From: Corinectria fuckeliana
Taxonomy: Eukaryota > Ascomycota > Sordariomycetes > Hypocreales > Nectriaceae
Reading direction: 5' to 3'
DNA length: 64,000 bases
NCBI GenBank assembly: GCA_019137255.1
Contig: WPDH01000045.1
Span: forward strand, 62,001 to 126,000
Positions 44,641 through 54,919 of the stretch are shown piece after piece. Numbering within the stretch: the stretch's first letter is position 1; every line of letters starts with the position of its first letter. The notes beneath the pieces were generated by a model. It saw only the letters and a list, made by a program, of their open reading frames with translations, had not been told where the DNA came from and searched no databases. The position numbers and the translations under genes are program-made.

Positions 44641-46028
44641 GAAATGACGAGCGGCCTTGACTTGTCTTGCCTTGGGGAACGCCATAGATTGAAATTGGTG
44701 GCTGGGTGGTTTTGCAGAGATGGGAATAGTTAGTTGGCCATGTTGGTTTCAACACAAAAACATGGCGTTTGTACTTCAACCTGCGTGCGGTGATGAAAAG
44801 GGGGTAAAGGTGGCTGAACAGTAGTCCTCGGCGAATGAAAGACTTCCCTCAATTGATAAACTTCCCTCGACTTGGTCAATTAAGAAAAGTAGCTTTCGTT
44901 ATAAGCCCAGGAGGTTGGGTAACACTGGCAACCAAAGCCACATGATCTGCTGAGTCAAAACCTCGGGGTCGTTGTTATTTTCCGAAGCCCCCGCCATTGT
45001 GGAGCAAGCTGACGTCTGGATGATCAACGTCTGACTCGGGGCGTCTACCTAGTCTAGTCTGATACTAAATTAGCCTGGGTATTTTGAGGCAGAGCAATCT
45101 GACGACACAGTGAGTGAGTGAGCTTAAACGCCAAGTGCCAAGTGAACTTGCCACGGGGACCTGAGACAGGGAGACAGGGAGACAATGCACGTCCTTCTTA
45201 GGTGCATTTTGACATCAAACGCAGGGGGGCTGATGAACGATGATCGACATACAGAGAACACGGAGTCAGGATTCAAAACCCAGAAAACTCGGGACGGACG
45301 GACGCTTCTCTATCCGTGCTATCCGTAGGGCTGTTCGCCCGCGGGGGTCTCGATTCTAGAAACCCCGGCCTCGGAATTTGCCATGGCCACATCCGGGGCG
45401 AAGATGGCATCAGCAAGTCGAACGCCCCAGCTCAGCTCCTCCTCGCCAAGAGCAGCCAAGCCATCTTTTGCTCGCTTCGGGCAGGCTTTAGATAAACGGG
45501 GCCATGTTTCCCGCTGACATGACTGACATCCAGGGACCAGCACCAAAGAAGAACCCTTGGTGGGGATGAGAGCGCCCGAGTTGAGACGGATCTTGGCTCG
45601 TTTGGGATTCTCCCTGGGGTCAATACGAACTACCTAGCTAGCCATGGGCGCTAGCGGAACACGAGGCCGTAATCCCAATTTCTTAAAACGATTAAAAGAA
45701 GGCTGAGTCCGGGGCCTGGACGTCTTTACCATCTCACGTCTTTCTCGCCGCAACACACGGGCGGCCATTTTGTTTCGTATCCGCCCATCGCCTCTGCCAG
45801 ACGATGAAGAACTAGCACTAGCGACCTGACCTGTCTCCTTCGTGCCGTATCTGCTTTTAGAGCTACTCGTTTTCCACTCGTTTTACTGCTCGGTCCCGCT
45901 TCTGTCGCCTACTGTACTGAGCGTCTTAATCCTCCATCCTCTCCCTCCGCTGTTCCGACTCTCTTCTTTTCTCCATTCTATTTGTTCCGAAGCAGACCCT
46001 GTTCGCGCACCGTCATACTCTCTTAATT
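44641..46028. other. Intergenic
   Basis: No gene recognised. Pyrimidine-rich sequence from about 45830 to 46020 is probably the leader of the GH5 gene. ORFs at 45319-45623 are short and without motifs. Confidence 0.5.
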
Positions 46029-47576
46029 ATGCATACAGGCATGCATCTTTTGGCGGGCCTGGCCCTTGTTTCCGGTGCCTTTGGCCGAGTGAAATATGTG
46101 GTGTGTAGATGCCCACATCCGAACCATCAGTGTCTCGCAAGAAACTAACCTCTCTCCCAGGGCGTTGCTATTCCTGGCATTGATTTTGGCTGCGATATCG
46201 ATGTACGATACCCCTAAACCCAGTGCGCGCATCCAGTTGCTGACCCGAACAATAGGGCACCTGTCCAACAGACACTGTACCCCCTTTGACTGAGTTCGGA
46301 GGAGGCGATGGCGCAGGCCAAATGAAGCACTTTGTCGAAGACGATGGCATGAATGTGTTCCGACTTCGTGAGTCTCTTGCTTGGCCTCTTCAAGTGCCCC
46401 AGTTCTGACCCGGGACAAAGCTACTTCTTGGCAGTATATCCTCAACAACAAACTCGGTGGCGATCTGGACACGGCGAACTTCGAAAAGTACGACAAGCTC
46501 ATGCAAGCGTGTCTGGATACCGGGGCCTACTGCATGATCGACGTCCACAACTTCGCACGATACGATGACGGCATTATCGGGCAGTCGGAAGTCTCAGACG
46601 ACGACTTCGTGCATCTTTGGCGCCAACTCGCCCAGAAGTACGGCAAGGACAGCAAGGTCATCTTCGGCCTCATGAACGAGCCCCACGACCTGGACATCAC
46701 GCTCTGGGCGCAGACCTGCCAGAAGGTCGTCACCGCCGTCCGAAAGGCCGGCGCCAAGTCCAACATGATCCTGCTCCCGGGCACCAACTTTGCGAGCGCC
46801 GAGACCTTCGTGTCGAGCGGCAGTGCCGAAGCCCTGGCCGCTGTTTCGAACCCCGACGGAAGCAAGGACAACCTGTACCTGGACCTCCATAAATACCTCG
46901 ACGAGAACAACTCGGGCACCTTTTCCGAGTGCACCACCGACAATGTCGAGGCCTTCAAGACTATCGGCGACTGGCTGAGGAAGAACAAGCGCGAAGCCAT
47001 CATTTCAGAGTCAGGGGCGTCCATGGAAGACTCGGTAAGTCCTCAGCATCTACGCCAGTTTCAAATAAAACTAACCACTCGCAGTGTATGAAGAAGTTCT
47101 GCACCCAGAACAAATACATTAGCGAAAACGACGACGTCTTCGTGGGCTTTGTCGCTTGGGGAGCGGGCAGCTTCAAGTCCGGCTACGTGCTGAGTCTCAC
47201 GCCTTCGTACTCCGACGGCTCCTTCACCGACAACAAACTGATGAAGCAATGCATCCTCAAGCCATTCCTAGAGGACGCGGAGCCTGAAACGACGACTTCA
47301 TCTTCGAAGAAGGCTTCCCACACCAAGGCCCCGAGCAGCAAGACGTCTCATTCAGCCTCCTCGAGCACCGACGTTGTGACGACGTCGACGAAGCGGGTGT
47401 TCAAGGAGGAGACAGCGTCCACGATGTCTCTGCCTAGCGCGACTAAGCCTCCGACCAGCAACGCTTCGTCTGAGGACGACAGCGATTCAGCAGGTGTCCG
47501 GAGCCGCGAGTCGTTGGCCGGAGGTTTGGTCTTGGCCGCACTTGCGTTGTTCCACGCTGGGCTGCGTTTCCTATAA
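46029..47576 (+). CDS. GH5 endoglucanase, GPI-anchored
   Basis: This is a secreted endo-beta-glucanase of glycoside hydrolase family 5, similar in layout to fungal Cel5A cores. Five exons, 46029-46100, 46161-46202, 46256-46367, 46421-47034 and 47085-47576, give 443 residues. A signal peptide spans about 1-20 and no carbohydrate-binding module follows it. VGVAIPGIDFGCDIDG opens the barrel and RLPTSWQYI crosses the exon 3-4 junction. The acid/base is Glu162 in GLMNEPH and the nucleophile Glu272 in ISESGA. After the barrel comes a Ser/Thr-rich stalk (about 355-415) and a hydrophobic end (GGLVLAALALFHAGL), the pattern of a GPI-anchor signal. It may therefore act at the cell surface. The first donor is ambiguous among nearby GT sites; frame and family alignment favour 46100. 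Confidence 0.9.
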
Positions 47577-48839
47577 TCCCAAAAATAATCTTAGACATTG
47601 CATGGGATGGAGTTCAAGAATTCATACAAATAGCATCATATAGAATAGTACTAATTGCCGACCTACATAATAATACACCGTCGGATGCGTTTCGTTGCGC
47701 CTCTTGCAAAGAAAACTGCATAGCCATTCCTCACGTTCTTGTAATCGGCACCAACTAACAATACCCTCGGGGAAGAAAAGTATGCTGGCATTGTTTAGTT
47801 AAACATGGCTGCTCTCTCCAGATCGTGATATATGCTCACCATTCGTTTAGGCACCAAGTCGACCTCTCCTACCTTCGTGCAGGAGCGCTGTTTCGTTTTA
47901 ATCGTTGCCCTCAATTTACCAATCAAGCTATTACTAGACCTGGACCTTGATCGATGATGTAGCATTTTTGATAGAGCTGTTAGAAGGTCGAGAGGATGTG
48001 CCTCTACAGTGCAAGGCTACGTCACATCCAGCAGGACTAGGAACAGCTCCTATCAATAAGATGACGCCATGAGTTTCCGTCGATGACCTCGCGTGCAGAT
48101 GTTCATCCGAGCTCAGGCTTTTTCAAACAATTGGATAAGTTCGATCCTGATTGCTTCGTGCTCATGAACTGTGCGCTGAGTGAGTGGCTACTAAGTTCAA
48201 GTAAGAATGCTGCTTCTCGGCGGATAGCAGCAACTTTGCTGGCTTTCTAAGCGTGTCTACCAGTTAATATTTTACTTTCCTCTTTAGGGCGATTGGAAAA
48301 TCGTGAATAATGCTGTAGTTGACGTGTAGGCCCAGGATGCGCACTCTGAGTATATTCAGAAGTTCAGGCAAGATTATTCTTATCTCACAATGTTGATAGT
48401 TTGAAATGTATTGGGCTGCCTAAGGACTGAAGCGTGCAGTTTGCGTATGTGCCACATGCTTTTGGCTTGAGACTCGGCCTTGAACTAATGCTCTTACGGG
48501 AAATGCGTTTGTTAGGATCTGTGTAGTGATCATGGACTTCAAGCATGCCCTCGTAAGAGATGCGTATGGCTGACTTGAACAGCCGACATCGTATGTAGAA
48601 GCCAAGAGGCTGGCTGTATTAAACTCGCACTTAAAACTCCTCTCTGAGCCCTCACACTCCCAATTGCTAGCGTACTCATTGCATCGGGCCCGATTACAGC
48701 TTGCTCGAGACTCTGTTTTCCTTCTCGCCAGATTCACTGGCAAAGGCTGGTGGGTTATAATCAATGGGCTGTGTCAGCCGTCGGATCATTCTTGCCGTTG
48801 CCTTCTTCGGGTTCATTCCATCAGCTAGTCGTACACAGA
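47577..48839. other. Intergenic
   Basis: Moderately AT-rich sequence without recognisable genes. A 114-codon minus ORF at 48420-48764 has no motif and I do not call it. Confidence 0.5.
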
Positions 48840-49703
48840 TTAGCTAGATTCTCTTTGGGTTATCAAATCATAGGGCTTAATACCATAGCCAATGAACGGA
48901 ATAGCACTTCGGTACCCCATCATATCCACAATCTTCTTGGGGATTTCGCCAGACAACGCGCGTCTTGGGTCGACTGCCACCATCAGGTTCTCCAACGGTC
49001 GGATGTATGGCTGGCAGTACTGGATCGTCGCTGCATGTCTCGGATTTGTGCTACGGTTTGCGCCGCCGGAGTGCCAAGTCGTCCCTAGAAAATAAACGAC
49101 ACTGCCGCGTGGGCACACAGCCGGGATGGCCTCCTCGTCGTCTCCGAGCCGATCGCTTCCCCACTTGTGACTCCCTGGGATGATTCGGGTTGCGCCGTTG
49201 AGCTCCGTGTAGTCATCCAGGACAACCATCGTCGCTGCTGTGACGGGTGGTCTCGGTCGAGGCAGGCGCGTGACACTGTCGTCGTGATGCAGCACCTGGT
49301 TCTTCTCGCCTGGGTTGATCACGATGGTCTCCATGATATAGATGAGATAATCTTCATCCAAGAAAAACTTGTTCAGTGCAAGAACCTGGGGTAGAAGACA
49401 AAACTTGTCGAAGACCCGAGTCTTCGCGAGGAGGGCGAAGACCCGGTTTGTCCTGAAGCCGTCGAACGAGTCGCGTCCCACTTTGGGTGCGTCGCCATGG
49501 AGTCTGTCAATCTCGGCAATTGCCTCGAGTGCCTCCGCCTCAGTGAAAGCGTCTGGGATCACCACATAGCCATGCTCCAGGACATGTTCGACGTATCCTC
49601 GAAGAGCCGGGTCGGACGGAAGGGGCTTAGGCTTTCGCTGATAAAATTCCTTGGTAATAGGATCTGCCGCTTGGGCGTCCTTGCTTCCCGGGGATGCCTT
49701 CAT
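48840..49703 (-). CDS. Phytanoyl-CoA dioxygenase (PhyH) family protein
   Basis: A single exon of 287 codons encodes an Fe(II)/2-oxoglutarate-dependent oxygenase. The iron ligands are His139 and Asp141 in LHHDDS and His211 in TTWHSGG, with Arg217 nearby as likely 2-oxoglutarate contact. VVIPDAF near the N-terminus and GATRIIPGSHKWG (170-182) are typical of the family. There is no signal peptide or obvious peroxisomal signal (it ends RESS). Fungal members include both lipid-catabolic enzymes and secondary-metabolite tailoring enzymes. With no synthase nearby the substrate is open. Confidence 0.9.
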   Translation of the reverse strand: MKASPGSKDAQAADPITKEFYQRKPKPLPSDPALRGYVEHVLEHGYVVIPDAFTEAEALEAIAEIDRLHGDAPKVGRDSFDGFRTNRVFALLAKTRVFDKFCLLPQVLALNKFFLDEDYLIYIMETIVINPGEKNQVLHHDDSVTRLPRPRPPVTAATMVVLDDYTELNGATRIIPGSHKWGSDRLGDDEEAIPAVCPRGSVVYFLGTTWHSGGANRSTNPRHAATIQYCQPYIRPLENLMVAVDPRRALSGEIPKKIVDMMGYRSAIPFIGYGIKPYDLITQRESS

Positions 49704-52453
49704 TGCAATTCTGTGCTCAATCGCACGAAGCGATGTTTAAAAGCTAGTGTCGGGGCTTCAAAGGATCAGCATTGCATACAAACCATGCGGGATATCCCTG
49801 GATAAATACTAATTAAATGGTTCTTGCCAACGCCGTCAGCAGGCTGCGAGACGTAAGCTGATATAAGCCTCCTCGTAGAGAAGGGGTTAGCGCTGATAAG
49901 TGAAGGACCAAGGTTCGAAGGTCACAATCTATGTCTTACTTCTGGATATTTGACTCCCTACCAGCAGGCATGACTAAACAGACACACGGCATTTTAGTAA
50001 TTCCATGTTTCCGGCTGAAACACAGTCACCATTCAGCAAGACCGGGTCTGTGTTACGTGACTTCTAAGCCGACCAACGCGCGCGTTAGTTGGTGATGTAC
50101 GAATATATACCTTCTAACGATGGTCTCCCCATTTCCTCCGACAACTTTCTAGGCAAAAATAGCGATAGGATAACTGTTAATGGGCGTTGGCGAAGCCAAC
50201 ATCGGATGAGAAAATCGGATAGGCATGTTGTCTTCAGCGTGCACATAGATTCACGGTGACACGGGGCTTTATCATCTTCAAGGGCGGATGCCGCGTTGCG
50301 TATTATTAGCTATGTCTTTTTCCGCAATTTCCAATGAATCTCACTTCTTTAAAACAATGAGAAACCTATCTATTGGCAACTACATAAGTTGCCTTCATTT
50401 TAGTACTCTGCAATTTCATGGCGACTCTTCGAGCTGAGCAGCAAGATCTATCAATGGACTACCATCAGTCGAAAACCACATGCGATGAGGTAGGACGGCA
50501 TTCTCCGCCTCTCCGCACCGCACTCGGGATTCCCATCCAGCCGACAGAGTGAGTCTCAAAGGCAACAGTTTGCCGATATCATATCTCCAAAATGCTACCA
50601 CCCAGGCCGACCAGCCATTTCTCGATTTCCTAATAAGCGCGACGACAGGTAATTCGGTCAGTACCCAACGCGTCTGTCACGCCCCTAGAGTCAACAACGA
50701 CTTTTCCCATCCGACTTCATAACGTCACGGCACACTCTAATATCATGGGAAATGTCATGCAGAATACTAACCAAGCCCTCGTATGCATTTGCCATATCTA
50801 CCGGTCAACCTGGGATTGGTCTAAGGTAGACTTGTTCGCCTCAGGCGCAGATTGTTGATTCAATGTCGTCACGAGGAAAGAATACACGATCGCCAGGGCC
50901 GAAGAGCCCTTTGTGGTGATGAATGCACGGGTTGTTGGATCAAATGTAGAAACAGGAGTCAGCATGTTCTTAGATTGCTGGGCAGACATGATGTTTTTCT
51001 CGGTCATATTCATTTACGAGGTTCACGAGTGGAGGCATAGACTATTGAACCCTTTTAGCAAAGAGACTTGGAGTACCTCGAAGTGATTACGTGGATCCTA
51101 GCTCCCCAGACCGACATTTCGCATGTCTTCCACTCCAGCACATACATCGAAACATTATAATGCAAACCAAAAAAACCATAACTTCCTGAGGCATCGACAT
51201 AGTACCAGTAAGGGGATGGCACCCACACTCAGTTTTAGTGGTTAGTGGGTATCCCACCATCAGGTGGAGATGCAAGCCCATGATGGCTGCAGCACTGAAC
51301 CATTCTGTATCTCTTCCTCACACCCAGGTCAAGCCCAGAAAGCAATGAAAAGATAAAAAGAAACACGCCTGTCAGACGTCCATCGACACCCACCCCGAGC
51401 GCGCGCCCGAAGGCAGACCGCAAACGGGGTCGAGATCATCAAGAGGAAAACAACTCTCTATACAGCAGTCGCAAAGCGACGCCGCCATCCTTGCGGACAG
51501 AGCGAGAGGACCAAGGGTATTCACTCTAGGGTGTCGAGGATATGCACTCATCAACCAGGGTGGGATCTGTGGCTCTTTTAGGGAACCAAGAGGAGGTCGA
51601 ATACTATAGAAATGATTCTCCTGAAGAAAGGCGTTAACGGTCTGTGGGAGGGGGAGAGCAGGCTGGGAGGCTGTAGGATGCTCTCAGGTAGGGGCTAGGC
51701 TTACTGAAGTATTGTCGACGTGAAGAAGAAAGAAAAAAAAGATGAAAGGTGCGAGGGAAGCAGAACTTTTATACCGTCAAGAGTGGGGCCAGGCTAGGGT
51801 GTGCTAGCCTGAGGCTCCTATCCTGGAAAACTGTGAATGATCCACACCCAACCTCGTCAAAGGACAATTACGTACTCCGTACTCCGTGGGAACAAATGAG
51901 TTGTAATTTGCTTTCAGCGGAGGAGGCGAGATTTTTCAACTGGTTTCTCTATCAACCGGGCAAATAAATCTCCAGTCAATCAGGGGACCAGCGTGGTACG
52001 GTGCTTTAGTCTGAACGGCTCCTTGCGCGACGGGCCACAGGGTAGGAAAGTGCAATATTTTGTCTCTTCCGAGAGAAAGCAATCACACACAACTAGACCA
52101 GGTCCGGACCGCCGGAAGAGAGCGTTGCTATATTACTATGTAGGATGCTGTCGCAGGCAGTACTCGGCAAATTTGTCTGAGATACTTTCAGACCTACATC
52201 AGTCGCATGAAGCCTCAATAAACTTTGCTGTTTCCACGGTCCTCACATCATCCATCATGCCTATCATGTGAGGCTCCGATAGAAGACACATAAGCGCGAA
52301 AGCCCGTCGCTTTCTTGAAACCTGCTTCCACATCGATAAACTTCACGAAATCTCTCGCCTCATTTCCAACCCCAAAAATTTGCACTTCATGCCCATGCCC
52401 GGGTGGCAACTATCGCTTGAGACAAAAGTCCCAACGTACAATCAGTCTCCAGA
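49704..52453. other. Intergenic (2.7 kb)
   Basis: No convincing gene. Short ORFs at 50416-50601 (minus) and 50798-51013 (minus) lack motifs. A GTACTCCGTAC 11-mer overlapping a tandem ACTCCGT unit lies at 51872-51882. The right end is the leader of the PhiA-like gene. Confidence 0.5.
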
Positions 52454-53044
52454 ATGCATGTCAAGAACCTTTTTTTCATCCCCCTTCTCGCTACTGGCCC
52501 GGTATCGGCCGCCGACTCGAACAAATCCATCACATTTGAGGCACTCGCATGTCATCCAGGCAGCGCAATCCACCTCTCCGTGTTCCAGGCTGCCAAGAGC
52601 AGGATCTACCTCAACTTGCCGAGGCAGCTAGAGATCTGCAATGGCGAGAAAGACAACAGGGTCACGTTCAAACTGGTCAACGGAACTTTGTATCTCTATC
52701 ACGAACCGGATCCGCCCCAGCAGATCTACGTGGACCGGTCCGGGCCAGGGCAAGGAATGCTTGGCTACACTACGAATGCTGGCAAGGTCCCCAACCGGCT
52801 GGAGCGCAAGGGCTGGCATATTGATAATCTCGGCTATCTTACCTTCGACGGCGCTGAATTCGTTGCTTGTCCTACAACAGGCGAGAAAGCCTGGTACGTA
52901 TGGGTTTACACTGGGATACACCAGCCGGGCATCGAAAACACAAGTTGCTTGAGATTTATTGTTCGCACAATTGCCATCAAGAAACCAATAAGCTGTATGT
53001 ATACTATAGTAGGCCCTAACTTGCTGGGATGGTATCCTAGCTAA
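52454..53044 (+). CDS. PhiA-like secreted cell-wall protein
   Basis: A single exon encodes 196 residues. A signal peptide (MHVKNLFFIPLLATGPVSA) is followed by a beta-rich domain resembling the PhiA/phialide family. FEALACHPGSAIHLSVFQAA matches the family start, QQIYVDRSGPGQGMLGY the middle, and GEKAWYVWV plus CLRF the C-terminal strand and conserved Cys. Family members are abundant cell-wall or secreted proteins tied to conidiation or plant contact. The last 25 or so residues after CLRFIVRTIA do not look conserved, so the true 3' end might involve an intron (a GTATGT lies at about 52994). The family call is moderate. Confidence 0.75.
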   Translation: MHVKNLFFIPLLATGPVSAADSNKSITFEALACHPGSAIHLSVFQAAKSRIYLNLPRQLEICNGEKDNRVTFKLVNGTLYLYHEPDPPQQIYVDRSGPGQGMLGYTTNAGKVPNRLERKGWHIDNLGYLTFDGAEFVACPTTGEKAWYVWVYTGIHQPGIENTSCLRFIVRTIAIKKPISCMYTIVGPNLLGWYPS

Positions 53045-53293
53045 ACTACATAGATTGTCAAATGCACGCTGCACGCTTTGGAGTTTTATGTTGCCAGTGT
53101 TCCACGGGCCAAGCCTCATGTGTAGTCTGTGTTGAGAACAAAGAATGCAGTAAGCTGCTCCAAGCCCAATGGCACTCTGAGCCTGATAATAATATTCTAT
53201 TGGAAGTAATACTCAGCACTAATCCCATACACCTTTTCAATGGTGAACTCAAGCAGTCCCACGATATGTACACTCTCAACGGTATTGACTAGT
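53045..53293. other. Spacer before 5S rRNA gene
   Basis: This short stretch lies between the PhiA-like stop and the 5S rRNA gene. It would contain a continuing exon if the PhiA-like gene has a 3' intron. Nothing else is visible. Confidence 0.4.
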
Positions 53294-53412
53294 ACATACG
53301 ACCATAGCTCTTAGAAAATACGGGATCCCGTCCGCTCTCCCTTAGTCAAGCTAAGAAGCGGCAGATTAGTACTCGGGTCGGTGACGACCGGGGAATCCCT
53401 GCTGTTGTATGT
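53294..53412 (+). rRNA. 5S ribosomal RNA, divergent type
   Basis: A 119-nt sequence matches fungal 5S rRNA along its length. It begins ACATACGACCATAG and ends AATCCCTGCTGTTGTATGT. The ends pair as helix I (ACATAC with GTATGT). CCCGTCCGCTC and AGATTAGTACTCGGG lie at the conserved internal positions. Helix II is changed from the common fungal sequence but still pairs (CTTAG 53310-53314 with CTAAG 53351-53355). Helix IV also pairs around a GTGA loop. A T8 run follows as a Pol III terminator. As in many filamentous ascomycetes the gene is dispersed, not inside the rDNA repeat. Retained pairing argues for function or recent function. Confidence 0.9.
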
Positions 53413-53419
53413 TTTTTTT
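53412..53419 (+). terminator. Pol III terminator of 5S rRNA
   Basis: Eight T residues directly follow the 5S 3' end. RNA polymerase III stops at such T runs. Confidence 0.8.
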
Positions 53420-53606
53420 GAGGAATTTTCTTTTTAGTCTTGGTTAATTTAGTTATGAGTGGAGATGGAGAGGGTCAAACTAAATCGACAAGTTTTTGTG
53501 GGCAGCCCTGAAAGCAAATGCTTTGCCCTGACACTTATGGGTTAGTGGAGGTCTTACACTGGTCAGTGCCCTGGTTTTCCTAACATGCTTGTGAGTTCCC
53601 ACGCTG

Positions 53607-53641
53607 ACGACTACAGCTCTTAGAAAATATTGGATCCCGTC
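53607..53641 (+). pseudogene. Truncated 5S rRNA copy
   Basis: These 35 nt repeat the 5S 5' part (53298-53332), including AGCTCTTAGAAAATA and GGATCCCGTC, with four differences. The likeness stops abruptly at position 40 or so of the RNA. It lacks the internal promoter and 3' half, so it cannot be a working gene. It lies 195 bp downstream of the full copy in the same orientation. Confidence 0.75.
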
Positions 53642-54449
53642 AAGGCTTTGTGTTCTGTGTAAGCGCTGCCAGAGCCTAATCACTACGACTTAAGTTAGTT
53701 TTTAGAGAACTGACAAAGATAGAGCAGCACATGATGCCGTCTTCTGCGGACACCAAGCGAGTTTGAGCGTAGGTGCTAGGATGGGCCGGCGATTATCAGG
53801 GGGCCCTAGACCGGGTATGGCTCTATTGCACCTATAGGATTGATGGGCTCAACGCGCTAACAGACCGTACGCTAGGCTTCGCTTACAAGTTATAGAAGAT
53901 GCAGTAACTAAGACAGTAAAGATAAAGTGACTTAAGAATTAACCCTTATTTGAGAGTTTCAAGACGGCTAACAATGCGATCGTTAAGGTGACGGTTGGTA
54001 ACCACGGTTCTTATCTCGTCAATAAAGCGAAGAGATTAAAGATATAGAGATCACAAGCAAGATGAGGGCTGTTGGAAAGGGTATGGGCTGCGGTACGGCA
54101 GAGGAACTAGACGACTCTTCCTGCAGCGCTTCATGGCTGAATGATGTTGGCTAGAGGTGATGGGCGATTGCTGCGCGGGCAGTGGGAGGGACCCCTGCAT
54201 TCGTGGCCCATCACGACCCTTGGGAAGTTCAGCAGGTAACTCGACGGTCGGGATGGATTGGTCGTCATACGAGTTCGCCGATGACCTCCAGGCGACCTAC
54301 CACGTTATGTCGCGAGGGCATTCATTGGTAAACAGGGCTTTGCTCGGGAATTCTGGAAACCGAGACAAGGCGGGATGTCCTAGGATTCTTATGGAGCCTG
54401 GAGTGTTAAGAGACACGCGCGGGTTCTTAAAAGATGGCTATAGAGAGAT
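53642..54449. other. Degenerate intergenic sequence
   Basis: This stretch lies between the 5S fragment and transposon copy B. A 105-codon plus ORF (54157-54474) runs into the transposon and has no recognisable domain. I do not call a gene. Confidence 0.4.
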
Positions 54450-54766
54450 AAGCCATGCTATTAGGGCTATATAATATTTCCAGTCAGGCTGTACGTTACA
54501 TACCTATATTAACTTTCACTTTTATCTTCTCTCCTTAGATAGTCTCGCTATTAATAATACTAGAGTAGTGGTCTAGAGTACTAAGGTATTAGAGCATTAG
54601 GATATTAAGACATTAGGGCACTAAAACGTTAGAGCGTTAGGAGTTTAAACGTCAGGGCATTAACTAGAGCATTAGGGAATTAAAACTGTGTTAAGGCGAA
54701 TCACATGGCAAGAAGTTAGGTTTACAGCCCGAATAGACATATAGTAGAAACCGAATAGCACGACTC
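54450..54766. mobile_element. Non-autonomous hAT-like MITE, copy B (degraded)
   Basis: The interior matches copy A in reverse orientation. GATAGTCTCGCTATTAATAA is shared, as is the run of GCATTAG-type 7-8 bp units (54580-54685) and the subterminal TTTACAGCCCG. The right end (AATAGCACGACTC) matches the inverted terminus; the left end (AAGCCATGCTATTAGGGC) differs from it mainly by transitions. No clean target duplication remains, so it is older than copy A. It has no coding capacity. Confidence 0.75.
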
Positions 54767-54919
54767 TAATATAGTATGCCTTCCTCCGTGCATTGGATTG
54801 TACTCAGGCTCTGATGCTTGGCAAGTTTTTCGTATTGCGCTTTGTGTTCGTAAACTATTGTATACATTTTCCCATGCGAGCCCACCTTCTATTACATCCA
54901 CCAGGGACGAATTCACAAC

